From contig NZ_WQDY01000003.1 of NCBI RefSeq assembly GCF_013033355.1, positions 372,001 through 436,000 of the forward strand: a stretch of 64,000 bases of DNA, written 5' to 3'. Of this stretch, positions 54,974 to 64,000 are shown piece after piece (the first letter of the stretch is position 1; each line of letters begins with the position of its first letter). The stretch comes from Ruegeria lacuscaerulensis (GTDB lineage: Bacteria; Pseudomonadota; Alphaproteobacteria; Rhodobacterales; Rhodobacteraceae). Made by a program: the position numbers and the translations under genes. A model generated the notes under the pieces. The model ran no database searches and was not told the origin of the DNA. It saw only the letters and a list, made by a program, of their open reading frames with translations.

Positions 54974-57900
54974 ATGAAGGCTCCGAACCATGTCACGGTT
55001 GGCGGCGCCCCCGAAGGGTTTGACGCACAGCTTGTCCTGAATGAGATCACCCGCTCGGGCGGACCGGTATGCCATGTGGCGCGTGATGACAAACGGCTTG
55101 AAGCGATGCGCGCCGCATTGGCGTTCTTTGCGCCCGATATGCCGGTGTTTGTGTTTCCGGGCTGGGATTGTCTGCCCTATGACCGCGTCTCGCCCAATGC
55201 CGATATCGCCGCCGCCCGTGTGGCGACGCTGGCCGCGCTGGTGCATCAGATGCCCGACCGGTTCGTGCTGCTGACCACGCTGAATGCAGCGACCCAACGC
55301 GTGCCTGCGCGCGAGGTTCTGCGCGAGGCCGCTTTTACCGCCCGTGTCGATCATCGCGTGGACGAGGCCGCGCTGCGCAATTTCCTTGTACGCATGGGCT
55401 TCACACAAAGTCCCACAGTGATGGAGCCGGGTGACTATGCCATTCGCGGCGGGATCATCGACATCTTCCCTCCGGGCGAGTCCGGCCCCGTGCGGCTGGA
55501 CCTGTTCGGTGACGTTCTGGACGGCGCGCGCCGGTTCGATCCCGTCTCGCAGCGCACCACCGAAAAACTGGAGGTGGTGGAACTGGCCCCGGTCTCCGAG
55601 GTCATTCTGGACGAGGCCGCCATCACGCGTTTCCGCCAGAACTATCGCATCGAGTTCGGCGCGGCGGGCACCGATGACCCTCTGTACGAGGCGGTCAGCG
55701 CAGGGCGCAAACATCAGGGCATCGAACACTGGCTGCCCTTCTTCCACGACAAGCTGGAGACGCTGTTCGACTACCTTCCCGAAGCATCGATCACCGTCGA
55801 TGATCAGGTCACACCCGCGCGTCTGGCGCGGTGGGATACGATTGCCGATCAGTATGAAACCCGAAAACTGGCACTAGCCAACCGATCCCGCATGGACACG
55901 GTCTACAAGCCGACCCCGCCCGGATTGCTCTATCTGGACGATACGGCTTGGGAGGCTGCGGTCGGCGATCGTCGGGTGATGCAATTCAGCCCTTTACCTA
56001 AGGCCAGCGGGCCGGGCGTGATCGACGCGGGCGGGCGGATCGGACGCAACTTTGCACCCGAACGGCAGCAGGAAAGCATCAGCCTGTTTGGGGCTTTGGC
56101 CGCGCATATCACCGACAAGATGGCCAAAGGCCCGGTGCTGATTGCGTCTTATTCCGAAGGCGCCCGCGAACGCCTGACCGGTTTGATCGAAGACGAAGGT
56201 CTGGCCGAGGCGATCCCTGTCACCGATGGCACCCGCGTCGGTAAACGGGGCCTGCATCTGGCCGTCTGGGCGCTGGAGCATGGGTTTGAGACGCCCGACC
56301 TGACGGTCATTGCCGAACAGGACGTGCTGGGCGACCGCCTGATCCGCCAACCCAAGAAGCGTCGCAAGGCCGAGAACTTCCTGACCGAGACCCAATCCCT
56401 AACCCCCGGCGATCTGGTCGTCCATGTGGATCACGGCATCGGCCGCTATCAGGGGATGGAGGTCGTCACCGCCGCCGGCGCCGCCCATGAATGCCTGCTG
56501 CTGGAATACGCCGAACAGTCGAAATTGTATCTACCGGTCGAAAACATCGAGTTGCTATCGAAATACGGCCATGACGAAGGTCTGCTGGACCGTCTAGGCG
56601 GTGGCGCATGGCAGGCTAAAAAAGCCAAGCTGAAAGAGCGTATCCGCGAGATGGCGGATAAGCTGATCCGCATCGCCGCCGAACGCGCGCTGCGCAAAGC
56701 ACCGGTGATGGACCCACCGCCCCACGCGTGGGAGGAGTTCAGCGCGCGCTTTCCTTATCAGGAAACCGACGACCAGCTGCGCGCGATTTCCGAAGTGATG
56801 GAGGACATGCATTCCGGCGCGCCGATGGATCGACTGATCTGCGGCGATGTGGGCTTTGGCAAGACTGAGGTCGCCATGCGCGCCGCCTTTGTCGCCGCCA
56901 TGTCCGGCGTGCAGGTGGCGGTGATTGCGCCGACAACGCTGCTGGCCCGTCAGCACGCTGCCTCGTTCAAAGAACGCTTCCGGGGCTTCCCGTTGGAAGT
57001 TCGGCAACTGTCGCGCTTTGTCCCGACCAAAGAGGCGCAACAAACCCGCGATGGCCTGGCGCGTGGCACAGTGGATATCGTGATCGGCACCCATGCGCTG
57101 CTGGCCAAGGGCATCCGGTTCAACAATCTGGGCCTGCTGATCATCGACGAAGAGCAGCATTTCGGCGTCGGCCACAAAGAGCGCCTGAAACAGTTGCGCA
57201 GCGACATCCACGTCCTGACCCTGACGGCAACGCCGATCCCGCGCACCCTGCAGCTTTCTCTGACCGGCGTACGCGACCTGTCAATCATCGGCACGCCACC
57301 TATCGACCGTCTCGCCATCCGCACCTATGTCAGCGAATTCGATGCGGTCACCATCCGCGAGGCGCTGCTGCGCGAACATTACCGTGGCGGGCAGAGTTTC
57401 TACGTTGTCCCGCGCATCTCGGACCTGCCCGAGATCGAGGAGTTCCTGAAAGATCAGCTGCCTGAACTGACCTATGTGGTTGCCCACGGTCAGATGGCCG
57501 CGGGGGACCTTGATGACCGCATGAACGCCTTTTACGACGGTAAGTACGATGTGCTGCTGGCGACGACTATTGTGGAAAGCGGGTTGGATATCCCCACCGC
57601 AAACACGATGGTCGTGCATCGGGCCGATATGTTCGGCCTGTCCCAACTCTATCAAATTCGCGGTAGGGTGGGGCGTTCAAAGACGCGCGCCTATGCTTAC
57701 CTGACCACCAAACCGCGTAAGAAACTGACCGCAACGGCCGAGAAACGCCTGCGGGTTCTGGGCTCGCTGGATACGCTGGGGGCGGGGTTCACGCTGGCCA
57801 GCCAAGACCTCGATATCCGAGGTGCGGGCAACCTGCTGGGCGAAGAACAATCGGGCCAGATGCGCGATGTGGGCTATGAGCTTTACCAGTCGATGCTGGA

Positions 57901-58432
57901 AGAGGCGATTGCCAAGATCAAATCCGGTGAGATGGAAGGGCTGTCCGACAGCGACGATCAATGGGCTCCGCAGATCAATCTGGGTGTGCCGGTCCTGATC
58001 CCCGAAGACTACGTGCCCGATCTGGATGTGCGTTTGGGCCTGTACCGTCGCCTGTCCTCGCTGTCGACCAAAGTCGAACTGGAGGGCTTTGCGGCGGAAC
58101 TGATCGATCGGTTCGGGAAGCTGCCGAAAGAAGTGAACACCCTGATGCTGGTTGTCCGCATCAAAGCCATGTGCAAACGCGCGGGGATTGCGAAACTCGA
58201 CGGTGGGCCCAAGGGCGCGACGTTGCAGTTTCACAATGACAAATTTGCCTCGCCGCAGGGGTTGGTCGAATTCATCCAAAACCAGCGCGGGATGGCCAAG
58301 GTCAAGGACAACAAGATTGTCGTGCGGCGCGACTGGAAGAATGACAGCGATAAGATCAAAGGGGCTTTTGCCATCGCTCGTGATCTGGCCGAGAAAGTAA
58401 TCGCCCAGAAAAAGAAGGCCAAAGCAGGCTAA
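54974..58432 (+). CDS. mfd: Transcription-repair coupling factor Mfd
   Basis: A 1152-residue translocase that removes RNA polymerase stalled at lesions and recruits UvrA. The N-terminal UvrB-like part has PVFVFPGWDCLPYDRVSPN; the RNAP-interaction domain starts near LTPGDLVVHVDHGIGRYQGM; RecG-like motor with Walker A GDVGFGKTEVA (about 623-633), DEEQ near 722, then TATPIPRTLQ and QIRGRVGRSKTRAYAYL; a C-terminal regulatory domain ends in a lysine run. Normal length for the family. Start ATG preceded by GGAAAG. Confidence 0.97.
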   Translation: MKAPNHVTVGGAPEGFDAQLVLNEITRSGGPVCHVARDDKRLEAMRAALAFFAPDMPVFVFPGWDCLPYDRVSPNADIAAARVATLAALVHQMPDRFVLLTTLNAATQRVPAREVLREAAFTARVDHRVDEAALRNFLVRMGFTQSPTVMEPGDYAIRGGIIDIFPPGESGPVRLDLFGDVLDGARRFDPVSQRTTEKLEVVELAPVSEVILDEAAITRFRQNYRIEFGAAGTDDPLYEAVSAGRKHQGIEHWLPFFHDKLETLFDYLPEASITVDDQVTPARLARWDTIADQYETRKLALANRSRMDTVYKPTPPGLLYLDDTAWEAAVGDRRVMQFSPLPKASGPGVIDAGGRIGRNFAPERQQESISLFGALAAHITDKMAKGPVLIASYSEGARERLTGLIEDEGLAEAIPVTDGTRVGKRGLHLAVWALEHGFETPDLTVIAEQDVLGDRLIRQPKKRRKAENFLTETQSLTPGDLVVHVDHGIGRYQGMEVVTAAGAAHECLLLEYAEQSKLYLPVENIELLSKYGHDEGLLDRLGGGAWQAKKAKLKERIREMADKLIRIAAERALRKAPVMDPPPHAWEEFSARFPYQETDDQLRAISEVMEDMHSGAPMDRLICGDVGFGKTEVAMRAAFVAAMSGVQVAVIAPTTLLARQHAASFKERFRGFPLEVRQLSRFVPTKEAQQTRDGLARGTVDIVIGTHALLAKGIRFNNLGLLIIDEEQHFGVGHKERLKQLRSDIHVLTLTATPIPRTLQLSLTGVRDLSIIGTPPIDRLAIRTYVSEFDAVTIREALLREHYRGGQSFYVVPRISDLPEIEEFLKDQLPELTYVVAHGQMAAGDLDDRMNAFYDGKYDVLLATTIVESGLDIPTANTMVVHRADMFGLSQLYQIRGRVGRSKTRAYAYLTTKPRKKLTATAEKRLRVLGSLDTLGAGFTLASQDLDIRGAGNLLGEEQSGQMRDVGYELYQSMLEEAIAKIKSGEMEGLSDSDDQWAPQINLGVPVLIPEDYVPDLDVRLGLYRRLSSLSTKVELEGFAAELIDRFGKLPKEVNTLMLVVRIKAMCKRAGIAKLDGGPKGATLQFHNDKFASPQGLVEFIQNQRGMAKVKDNKIVVRRDWKNDSDKIKGAFAIARDLAEKVIAQKKKAKAG

Positions 58433-58442
58433 CGCCGGCGCA

Positions 58443-58457
58443 GGGGGCGCTGCCCCC
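58443..58457 (+). terminator. GC hairpin after mfd
   Basis: GGGGGC and GCCCCC form a six-base stem with a three-base loop, ten bases after the mfd stop. No T tract; it runs into the repeat element that follows. Confidence 0.4.
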
Positions 58458-58482
58458 GCCGCGCGTGCCGCGCGACTCCCCC

Positions 58483-58567
58483 GAGGTATTTCGGGCCAGA
58501 TGAACAAGGGATCCCAGCTTCATCTGGCTAAAAATACCTCCGCCGGAGGCATCGCGCGTCAGCGCGA
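58483..58567. repeat. Dispersed intergenic repeat, copy 2 (with both arms)
   Basis: 58483-58504 and 58519-58540 are inverted repeats of 22 nt with three mismatches, separated by 14 bases, so this copy can fold into a long hairpin. The right arm plus CGCCGGAGGCAT (58517-58552) matches copy 1 at 20167-20202. It then leads into a perfect hairpin TCGCGC/GCGCGA (58552-58567) at the same offset as the hairpin of copy 1. It lies between convergent mfd and the TPR gene. Confidence 0.75.
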
Positions 58568-58568
58568 A

Positions 58569-60227
58569 TTAACTGCGCATCGCGGCTTGGGCGCAGAAAC
58601 ACGAGGCTGCGACTGCCCGATCTGCCCGAGCCAAGGCAAGGTCCAACCGTTGTCTGATCTGTTGGATTTCGACCGTTTCGTTCCGCGCCTTGAGGCAATC
58701 GTGTAGGCCCTTGAGGCTCCAGACGTTGTCCGGGTGGATCGACGCGCGGCTGAGTGTGCCGCCAAGGCCAAGGTCTTCGCGATAGATGGCCTCGGCTTCG
58801 GTCACGTGGCCTTGTTCGAACAAAAGAGCGCCTAGCGCATGACGGGTGGGCTGCATCCAGCCCCACGGCTCGTCATAGGGCAGGTTGTCGTCCAATTCGA
58901 CCGAGCGGCGCAGGTGGGCATAGGCCGCGTCGAAGTTTTCCTTTCGGTATTCGATCTCACCCCGCAGCATTTCGTGGGCGATCTCCAGCAGGTCTACAAC
59001 ACGGTTGTTGTGCATCAGACGAGTTTCGGGGACGCGGGCTTTGGCTGATAGAAAGAGTTGTTCTTCGGTTTCGGCCTCGGCCACGTCTCCGGTCGCGGCA
59101 TAGGCAATCGCGCGGGCGTAAAACGTGGTCGCAGTCAGTGTGCGATATAAGTCGGGGTCCGCGGGCAGCTCCAGCGCTTTGGCCTCATCCCATCGACCAA
59201 AGCGGATCAGGATATGGGGGCCCATGGACATATAGCTTTCGAAGTAATCGGCCATGGGCGGGCTTTCGATGCGCAGCATGTCTTCGGGTGTGGTGTCCCA
59301 AAGGCCCTGATTGGCGCGCAGGGCAGGTTCCATCTGCCCCAGAAACAGCGCGCCGTAGATGACGAAGTGGTAGTCGTGCTGACGGTAGCCTGTGTAGATA
59401 TTGAACGCGCCTTCGCGTTCATAATACTTTAAGTCGGCCTCGATGGCCTTTTCGTTCCAATGAACCACATTGTGATAGTGGCCGCATAGTACGTCTATAT
59501 GGGTGGGCATATGCACCAGATGACCCGCATCAGGGACCAGAGTGCGCAGGACATCGCCCGCTTTCAGGGCTTTTTCAGGGGTCGGAGACATCTCCATCAG
59601 ATGCACATAGAGATGCAGAAGCCCGGGATGGGACACGGCGGCAGGATCATTGGCCATGGCGTCTTCTAACGCCTTTTGCGCTTCGATCGTGGCGGCACCT
59701 TTGGCGGGCTGGCCGGTTTTCAAGTCCCACATTTGCCAGGGGGTCAGGTTCAGCAGCGCCTCGACATAGATCGTTCGCAGGTCCAGGTGATCGGGCTGTG
59801 CGGCAAAAGCGTGGCGCATAGCGTCGGCGAAGTTGTGGTCCCAGACATGCATGTCGGGGATCGGATCGCGCTGAGGATACCGCGCGCGCAGGGCGTGGAT
59901 CAGGGCTTGCTCGACTGGTGACCCACTGTCTGCCAAAGCAACCGCCTGCTGTGTCGCGTCATAGGCCAGCGCCAGCGCCTTTTTCTGCCCTCGATCATCG
60001 CGCAAATCCCAGGGCAGGTTGTAATTTGGCCCTGCCGCATAAGCGATCCCCCAATAAGCCATCGCACTGTCGGGGTCGGCATCGGCAGCCTTTTGAAAGC
60101 AAACGACCGCTTCGTCATGGTTATAGCCATAGGTCCAGTTTAATCCGCGGTCGAACCACTGCTGTGCCTCGGGTGAGGTGGTGGTGACCGGGCAGGAATA
60201 TGTGCCCAAATCGTAATAATCGCTCAT
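58569..60227 (-). CDS. TPR-repeat protein
   Basis: A 552-residue protein rich in helical repeats; TPR-like units are seen at about 20-60 (AQQWFDRGLNWTYGYNHDEAVVCFQKAADADPDSAMAYWGIAYA) and again near 440-520. Between them lies a less repetitive stretch with HMPTHIDVLCG. No membrane segment or enzyme motif is seen. It may be a scaffold or belong to the DUF-type TPR proteins of unknown function. Convergent with mfd. Confidence 0.75.
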   Translation of the reverse strand: MSDYYDLGTYSCPVTTTSPEAQQWFDRGLNWTYGYNHDEAVVCFQKAADADPDSAMAYWGIAYAAGPNYNLPWDLRDDRGQKKALALAYDATQQAVALADSGSPVEQALIHALRARYPQRDPIPDMHVWDHNFADAMRHAFAAQPDHLDLRTIYVEALLNLTPWQMWDLKTGQPAKGAATIEAQKALEDAMANDPAAVSHPGLLHLYVHLMEMSPTPEKALKAGDVLRTLVPDAGHLVHMPTHIDVLCGHYHNVVHWNEKAIEADLKYYEREGAFNIYTGYRQHDYHFVIYGALFLGQMEPALRANQGLWDTTPEDMLRIESPPMADYFESYMSMGPHILIRFGRWDEAKALELPADPDLYRTLTATTFYARAIAYAATGDVAEAETEEQLFLSAKARVPETRLMHNNRVVDLLEIAHEMLRGEIEYRKENFDAAYAHLRRSVELDDNLPYDEPWGWMQPTRHALGALLFEQGHVTEAEAIYREDLGLGGTLSRASIHPDNVWSLKGLHDCLKARNETVEIQQIRQRLDLALARADRAVAASCFCAQAAMRS

Positions 60228-60283
60228 CGGAGTCTCCCCTCGGGTTGGGAGAAGCCTAGCGCGATTTCAAAGTCTTGCACAGA

Positions 60284-61492
60284 TCAGGCAGGCAGTCGGT
60301 TTTCGATCCGCCCCATATGTAACATCAGGACGAAACCCAGTGTGCTCATGGTCAGAATGCCAGCGCCCAGCGGCAGAATGGACCCATCGAACAGCAACCC
60401 GATCGAACCGGCAATGACAGCAGCCAGAACAGTTGAAACCGCGCCGATGACCGAGGCCGCCATGCCAGCGATGTGGCCCATCGGCTCCATCGCGATGGCG
60501 TTGAGGTTACCCATGGTCATTCCGGCCATGAAGAACACCGCCGTTTGCCAACTGACGAACAGCGCGAAGGAGAGGTTGGCCGACAGGTCGAATGAATTCA
60601 GCAGCAGTACAGATGAAGTAAACAGGATCTGACCGCCCAATACCCAGGTCACAATGCGCCGCATTCCCAACCGTACCACCAGCGCCGCATTCAACAGGCT
60701 GGCCGAGCCGGACATCAGCGCGACGAAGCCAAACCAAAATGGGAAGCTATGGGCGCTGTCGTGGATCTCGCCATAGACCTGCTGAACCATTGTCAGCATC
60801 GTGAACAGCATTCCAAGGCACAGGGTCTGAACCAAAATCGACACACGGACCGAGGGATGGGCAAACATCTGCTGCGCCGCATCCAGCATCAGCGGAAAGC
60901 GCAGGGGGCGGCGGTTCTCGGGTGTCAGAGACTCGGGAAGGCGTAGGCCCATCCAGACGATGGTGATCAGCGAAAACAGCATGAAACATACGAAAATGCC
61001 GCGCCATCCCGTCAAAGCGATGACACCAGCGCCCATCATCGGAGCAATCGCAGGGACCAGAGTAAAGATCATCATAGCGATAGAGACGATGCGCGCCATT
61101 TCACGCCCGGAATAGAGGTCGCGGATGATGGCCATCGCAACCACGCGCGGGGCGGAACAGCCCATTCCCTGAAAAATGCGGGCGACGAGTAACATCTCAA
61201 GCGATGAGCTGGCCCAAGCAACTGCCGCAGACACAATGTAAAGCGCCGATCCCACATAGATTACGGGTTTGCGGCCAAACGCGTCTGACAACGGGCCAGT
61301 GAAGAACGTGCCGATCCCCATCCCCAACACAAACGAGGTCAGGATCAGTTGCGCCTTGTTGATGTCATCAGGGCTGAACTGCGCGCCGATATCAGGCAGC
61401 GCAGGCAGGATCGAGTCGATGGAAAAGGCGATCGTCGCAAACATCATTGCGACAAGCGCGACAAACTCTCCGCGTGACATACGATGCGCCAT
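60284..61492 (-). CDS. Bcr/CflA-type MFS efflux transporter
   Basis: A 402-residue major facilitator with twelve helices. The start MAHRMSRGEFVALVAMMFATIAFSIDSILPALPDIG and the loop GPLSDAFGRKPVI (motif A) match drug-resistance Bcr/CflA carriers, and FQGMGCSAPRVVAMAIIRDL is motif C-like. ATG at 61492 follows GGAGGG. Substrate not predictable. Confidence 0.85.
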   Translation of the reverse strand: MAHRMSRGEFVALVAMMFATIAFSIDSILPALPDIGAQFSPDDINKAQLILTSFVLGMGIGTFFTGPLSDAFGRKPVIYVGSALYIVSAAVAWASSSLEMLLVARIFQGMGCSAPRVVAMAIIRDLYSGREMARIVSIAMMIFTLVPAIAPMMGAGVIALTGWRGIFVCFMLFSLITIVWMGLRLPESLTPENRRPLRFPLMLDAAQQMFAHPSVRVSILVQTLCLGMLFTMLTMVQQVYGEIHDSAHSFPFWFGFVALMSGSASLLNAALVVRLGMRRIVTWVLGGQILFTSSVLLLNSFDLSANLSFALFVSWQTAVFFMAGMTMGNLNAIAMEPMGHIAGMAASVIGAVSTVLAAVIAGSIGLLFDGSILPLGAGILTMSTLGFVLMLHMGRIENRLPA

Positions 61493-61567
61493 TGGGCCCT
61501 CCTGACCTGTTCGCGCTATCACGCGCGGTCAGGGGGCGCCAGCCATGTCGATGCACAGGGGGTTGTG

Positions 61568-62227
61568 CTAATTTGCAGAGGAAGTCTCAAGTTGAGACAT
61601 GATGTCAGCGATTACACCTTCCCACATCTCGGGCGGTTGCGCACCGGGAACCGCATGCTGGTTGGCCACGATAAAGGTGGGGACCGAGTTCACTCCCATC
61701 TGACGTGAGTGGCTGTCGCGGTTGCTGATATCTTCCCGGTCCGCGTCTGACTTCAGCAGTTTCAGAACGACAGCGGCGTCCATGCCGATTGTATCTGCGA
61801 TATCGGCCAGAACCTCGTGGTCGCCAATGTCACGGGTCTGCACGAAATAGGCATCAAACAGGGCGTCCACGGCCTGGGTTTGTTTGCCTTCGATTCCGGC
61901 CCAGTGAATTAGGCGATGTGCGTCCAGCGTGTTGGGGGTTCGCTTCATCCCTTCAAAGTCGATTTTCAGACCCGCGTTTTCGGCGTGTTCCACCACCGGC
62001 GCATAAGCGCGCACCGCGCCCTCTTTGCCACCGAACTTGCGTTCGAGGTATTCGCGGCGGTCCATACCGGCATCGGGCATGTCGGGGTTCAGTTGGAACG
62101 GGTGCCATTCGATAACGAACGGATGATCAGGGATCGCAGCCAATGCCTTGTCCAGGTGGGTCTTGCCGATGTAACACCACGGGCAGATCGGATCGGACAT
62201 GATATCAAGCTTGACGGTCTGGGTCAT
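61568..62227 (-). CDS. FrnE-like DsbA-family oxidoreductase
   Basis: A 219-residue thioredoxin-fold protein without signal peptide. The active site is CPWC (C15-C18) in DPICPWCYIGK; cis-Pro region is NSVPTFIVANQHAVPGAQ. FrnE-type proteins are cytosolic disulfide enzymes. It overlaps the acyl-CoA synthetase gene by four bases, an operon of otherwise unrelated activities. Confidence 0.85.
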   Translation of the reverse strand: MTQTVKLDIMSDPICPWCYIGKTHLDKALAAIPDHPFVIEWHPFQLNPDMPDAGMDRREYLERKFGGKEGAVRAYAPVVEHAENAGLKIDFEGMKRTPNTLDAHRLIHWAGIEGKQTQAVDALFDAYFVQTRDIGDHEVLADIADTIGMDAAVVLKLLKSDADREDISNRDSHSRQMGVNSVPTFIVANQHAVPGAQPPEMWEGVIADIMSQLETSSAN

Positions 62228-63741
62228 GGTTGGCTCGCCTTGAAATAGGCCGGAAGCGCCCGGCGCAGGAGTTTTCCGTTGCCGCCAGTCGGAAGCTCGG
62301 GCAGGTGGATGAAGGCGCGAGGTTGTTTGTACCGCGCCAGGTTGGCCTCCACATAGGTGCGCAGGACCGTCTCGTCCAGCTTTTCCGGCCCGGTGTAGAA
62401 GGCTGCTATCAGGAACGTGTCCTGTTTGACCTCGACTGCGGCAGCGCCGACCTGTGTGATGCCGGGATACTGGGACAACACGGCCTCAACCTCGACAGGT
62501 GACACGCGATAGCCGCCCGCGTTCATCATGTCGTCATCGCGCCCGAGATAGGTGATCTGACCGTCTATGGCCATGGCACCCTGATCGCCGGTCAGAAACC
62601 AGTCACCCTGCATCCGGGCCTGTGCCTCTTCCGGGGCATTCAGATAGGTCAGCATCAAACCCGGATCATCGCGGTGAATGGCGATGGTGCCTTCCTGACC
62701 CTGCGGGACTGGACCATCCGGGCCCAGGATCGCCACGCGGCGACCGGGTTGCGGTTGTCCCAGCGCCTCACCCCGTGCCGGATGGTCGGGGCTGGACGAG
62801 ATGAAGGTCGAGCATTCAGACATTCCGTAGGCTTCGAACAGCTCAGTCCCTGTGGCGCGCAGCCAATGCTGGTGCAAAGTTGGCGACAGCTTTTCGCCTG
62901 CGCATAAGCCGTGGCGCAATTCGGGCAAATGCAAAGTACCAGTCGATGCGACAATCTTGCGGAATACGCCCGGCGCGGCTGCAAAGATCGAGACCCTGTG
63001 GTCGCGTATCACATTTGGCAGTGAGGTAAGCTCGGTGCCGGGGTCGGGGATCAACGCGGTCGCTCCGATGGTCCAGGGGTCCATTAGCCCCGTGCCCAAG
63101 GTGTAGGTCCAGTTAAATGCACCCGCATGACAAAGTCGGTCATCATCGCGCAGCCCATACCAGCCGTCGACCATCATTTGTCGCGCCCAGATCGCACGAT
63201 GTGCATGCGCCACGGCACGCGGTTTGCCGGAAGTACCAGACGTATAGACCACATAGGCCATACGATCGGGGTCACCCATCTGGAACGCGGCGGGCGATAG
63301 GTTCCGCATCACGGCAAGGTCTGGCAGGGTGATCTGCATCGGGTGATCCGTGCATGCGACCGAGGGGTCTCGGAGCACAGCGGTGGGGTTCAGATCTTGA
63401 ATGATCTTCGCCGTCTCGGGCGCAGTCAGCTGCGACGAAGTTGGAACGGGTACAATCCCAACTGCAATCGCTCCAAGATAGGCGATTGGGAAATCAACAG
63501 TATTCCCAAGGCGCATCAACGCGATATCGCCGGGATGCAAACCGGTTTGAAGCAACCCGGCCCCTGTTCCCAGAATAGCCTGTTTGAGCGCGGCATAGGT
63601 CCAGTCCTGAGGATCATCTCCGCCGATGACGGACAAGGCCGTCTTTTCCGCCAGACGATCTGCATGACGCAACACATGGGCCGCCAGATTGAAGGGCGCG
63701 GGACAGGGCGGGGGAGGGCCTTGATCAAACACAGACAGCAT
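62224..63741 (-). CDS. AMP-forming acyl-CoA synthetase/ligase
   Basis: A 505-residue adenylate-forming enzyme. ATP loop YVVYTSGTSGKPRAVAHAH (about 164-182), YGMSE core motif, GDQGAMAIDGQITYLGRDDDMMNAGGYRVSPVEVE hinge, and the catalytic Lys in GGNGKLLRRALP near the end. It activates a carboxylic acid to the acyl-AMP and CoA ester; the acid is not identifiable. Divergent from the XRE gene. Confidence 0.88.
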   Translation of the reverse strand: MLSVFDQGPPPPCPAPFNLAAHVLRHADRLAEKTALSVIGGDDPQDWTYAALKQAILGTGAGLLQTGLHPGDIALMRLGNTVDFPIAYLGAIAVGIVPVPTSSQLTAPETAKIIQDLNPTAVLRDPSVACTDHPMQITLPDLAVMRNLSPAAFQMGDPDRMAYVVYTSGTSGKPRAVAHAHRAIWARQMMVDGWYGLRDDDRLCHAGAFNWTYTLGTGLMDPWTIGATALIPDPGTELTSLPNVIRDHRVSIFAAAPGVFRKIVASTGTLHLPELRHGLCAGEKLSPTLHQHWLRATGTELFEAYGMSECSTFISSSPDHPARGEALGQPQPGRRVAILGPDGPVPQGQEGTIAIHRDDPGLMLTYLNAPEEAQARMQGDWFLTGDQGAMAIDGQITYLGRDDDMMNAGGYRVSPVEVEAVLSQYPGITQVGAAAVEVKQDTFLIAAFYTGPEKLDETVLRTYVEANLARYKQPRAFIHLPELPTGGNGKLLRRALPAYFKASQP

Positions 63742-63806
63742 GGGCCTTGGCTAACGTGACGACTGCCGCGTTGCAAGCGGGACAGCCTGCCCCTATAGAA
63801 TGACGC

Positions 63807-64000
63807 ATGAGCAAAGAAGACCAGACATCGCTGATCCGCATCGCGCGCGAAACCGGAGAACACACGGAACTAGAGCCGCTAGACCTGGGTGCCCGTGTGC
63901 GCGAATTACGTAAGGCGCGCAGCTGGACGCTGGAACAGGCGGCCACGCAGGCGGGGCTGGCGCGATCGACGCTTAGCAAGATCGAGAACGGGCAAATGTC
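63807..64000 (+). CDS. XRE-family regulator, N-terminal part
   Basis: Only the first 64 codons are inside the window; the gene continues past the right edge. An N-terminal linker (MSKEDQTSLIRIARETGEHTELEP) precedes a Cro/C1-type helix-turn-helix (LGARVRELRKARSWTLEQAATQAGLARSTLSKIENGQM). Such proteins often carry a C-terminal cupin sensor, which cannot be checked here. Divergent from the acyl-CoA synthetase, which it may regulate. Confidence 0.8.
   Translation, partial: MSKEDQTSLIRIARETGEHTELEPLDLGARVRELRKARSWTLEQAATQAGLARSTLSKIENGQM

Noticed and set aside
54518-55747. A 409-codon frame antisense to the start of mfd
   Set aside because: Overlaps two well-supported genes and encodes a composition-biased product with no recognisable motif.
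1-64000. CRISPR arrays, insertion sequences or prophage
   Set aside because: No regularly spaced repeats, transposase, integrase or phage structural genes are present.

Overview
The window reads as one contiguous stretch of a GC-rich alphaproteobacterial chromosome, most likely a marine Roseobacter-group member of the Rhodobacterales. The evidence is the order dusB(nifR3)-ntrB-ntrC-ntrY-ntrX-trkA-trkH-hfq-hflX, an NtrC without the sigma54 loop as described for Rhodobacter capsulatus, a fused IspDF, the cluster purF-cvpA-radA-...-mlaF-mlaE-alr-dnaB-pyrE, and a carnitine dehydrogenase/thioesterase fusion at the left edge. These assignments come from reading proteins and motifs by eye; no database search was run. 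I see no IS element, prophage, CRISPR array, rRNA or tRNA.

Layout. 1-1.5 kb: end of a carnitine-to-glycine-betaine gene plus an SDR. 1.5-13.6 kb: mixed accessory and housekeeping genes (XRE regulator, DUF2061 protein and fatty-acid desaturase, DMT transporter, DEAD-box helicase, glycosyltransferase, release factor 3, NTF2-like protein, atypical SDR with an AlkC-like repair protein, ArsM-like methyltransferase, orphan ABC ATPase). 13.7-19.2 kb: surE-pcm-nlpD, a WYL regulator with an ABM-type monooxygenase-like gene, and tatABC with a strong terminator. 19.3-33.3 kb: DUF815 ATPase, SDR, then a long leftward block (small protein, purF, cvpA, radA, membrane/coiled-coil protein, pqiA-like, mlaF, mlaE, alr, dnaB, pyrE) interrupted by rightward genes for a Cys-rich mini-protein, an AT-richer orphan and a GNAT. 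33.4-36.9 kb: amt, cinA-like, pgpA, ispDF. 37-44.3 kb: nitrogen two-component operon. 44.9-49.5 kb: trkA-trkH, hfq-hflX. 49.5-58.4 kb: NTF2-like protein, penicillin-acylase-family enzyme, Tat-type SYLF lipoprotein, hemB, membrane protein, mfd. 58.5-64 kb: TPR protein, Bcr/CflA transporter, FrnE-like oxidoreductase plus acyl-CoA synthetase, and the start of an XRE regulator.

Genes are packed tightly: many operon partners share ATGA or TGATG start/stop overlaps, and three convergent pairs overlap in their stop codons. Most of the window is ordinary core genome. The places that most deserve a second look are small: a possible structured RNA between two leftward terminators after purF, an unlisted 51-codon reading frame just upstream of purF, a two-copy dispersed repeat whose flanking hairpin changes sequence but keeps its shape, a perfect 20-nt inverted repeat in front of the WYL-linked operon, a 12-nt palindrome in front of the ArsM-like gene, and the loss of GAFTGA in both NtrC and NtrX.
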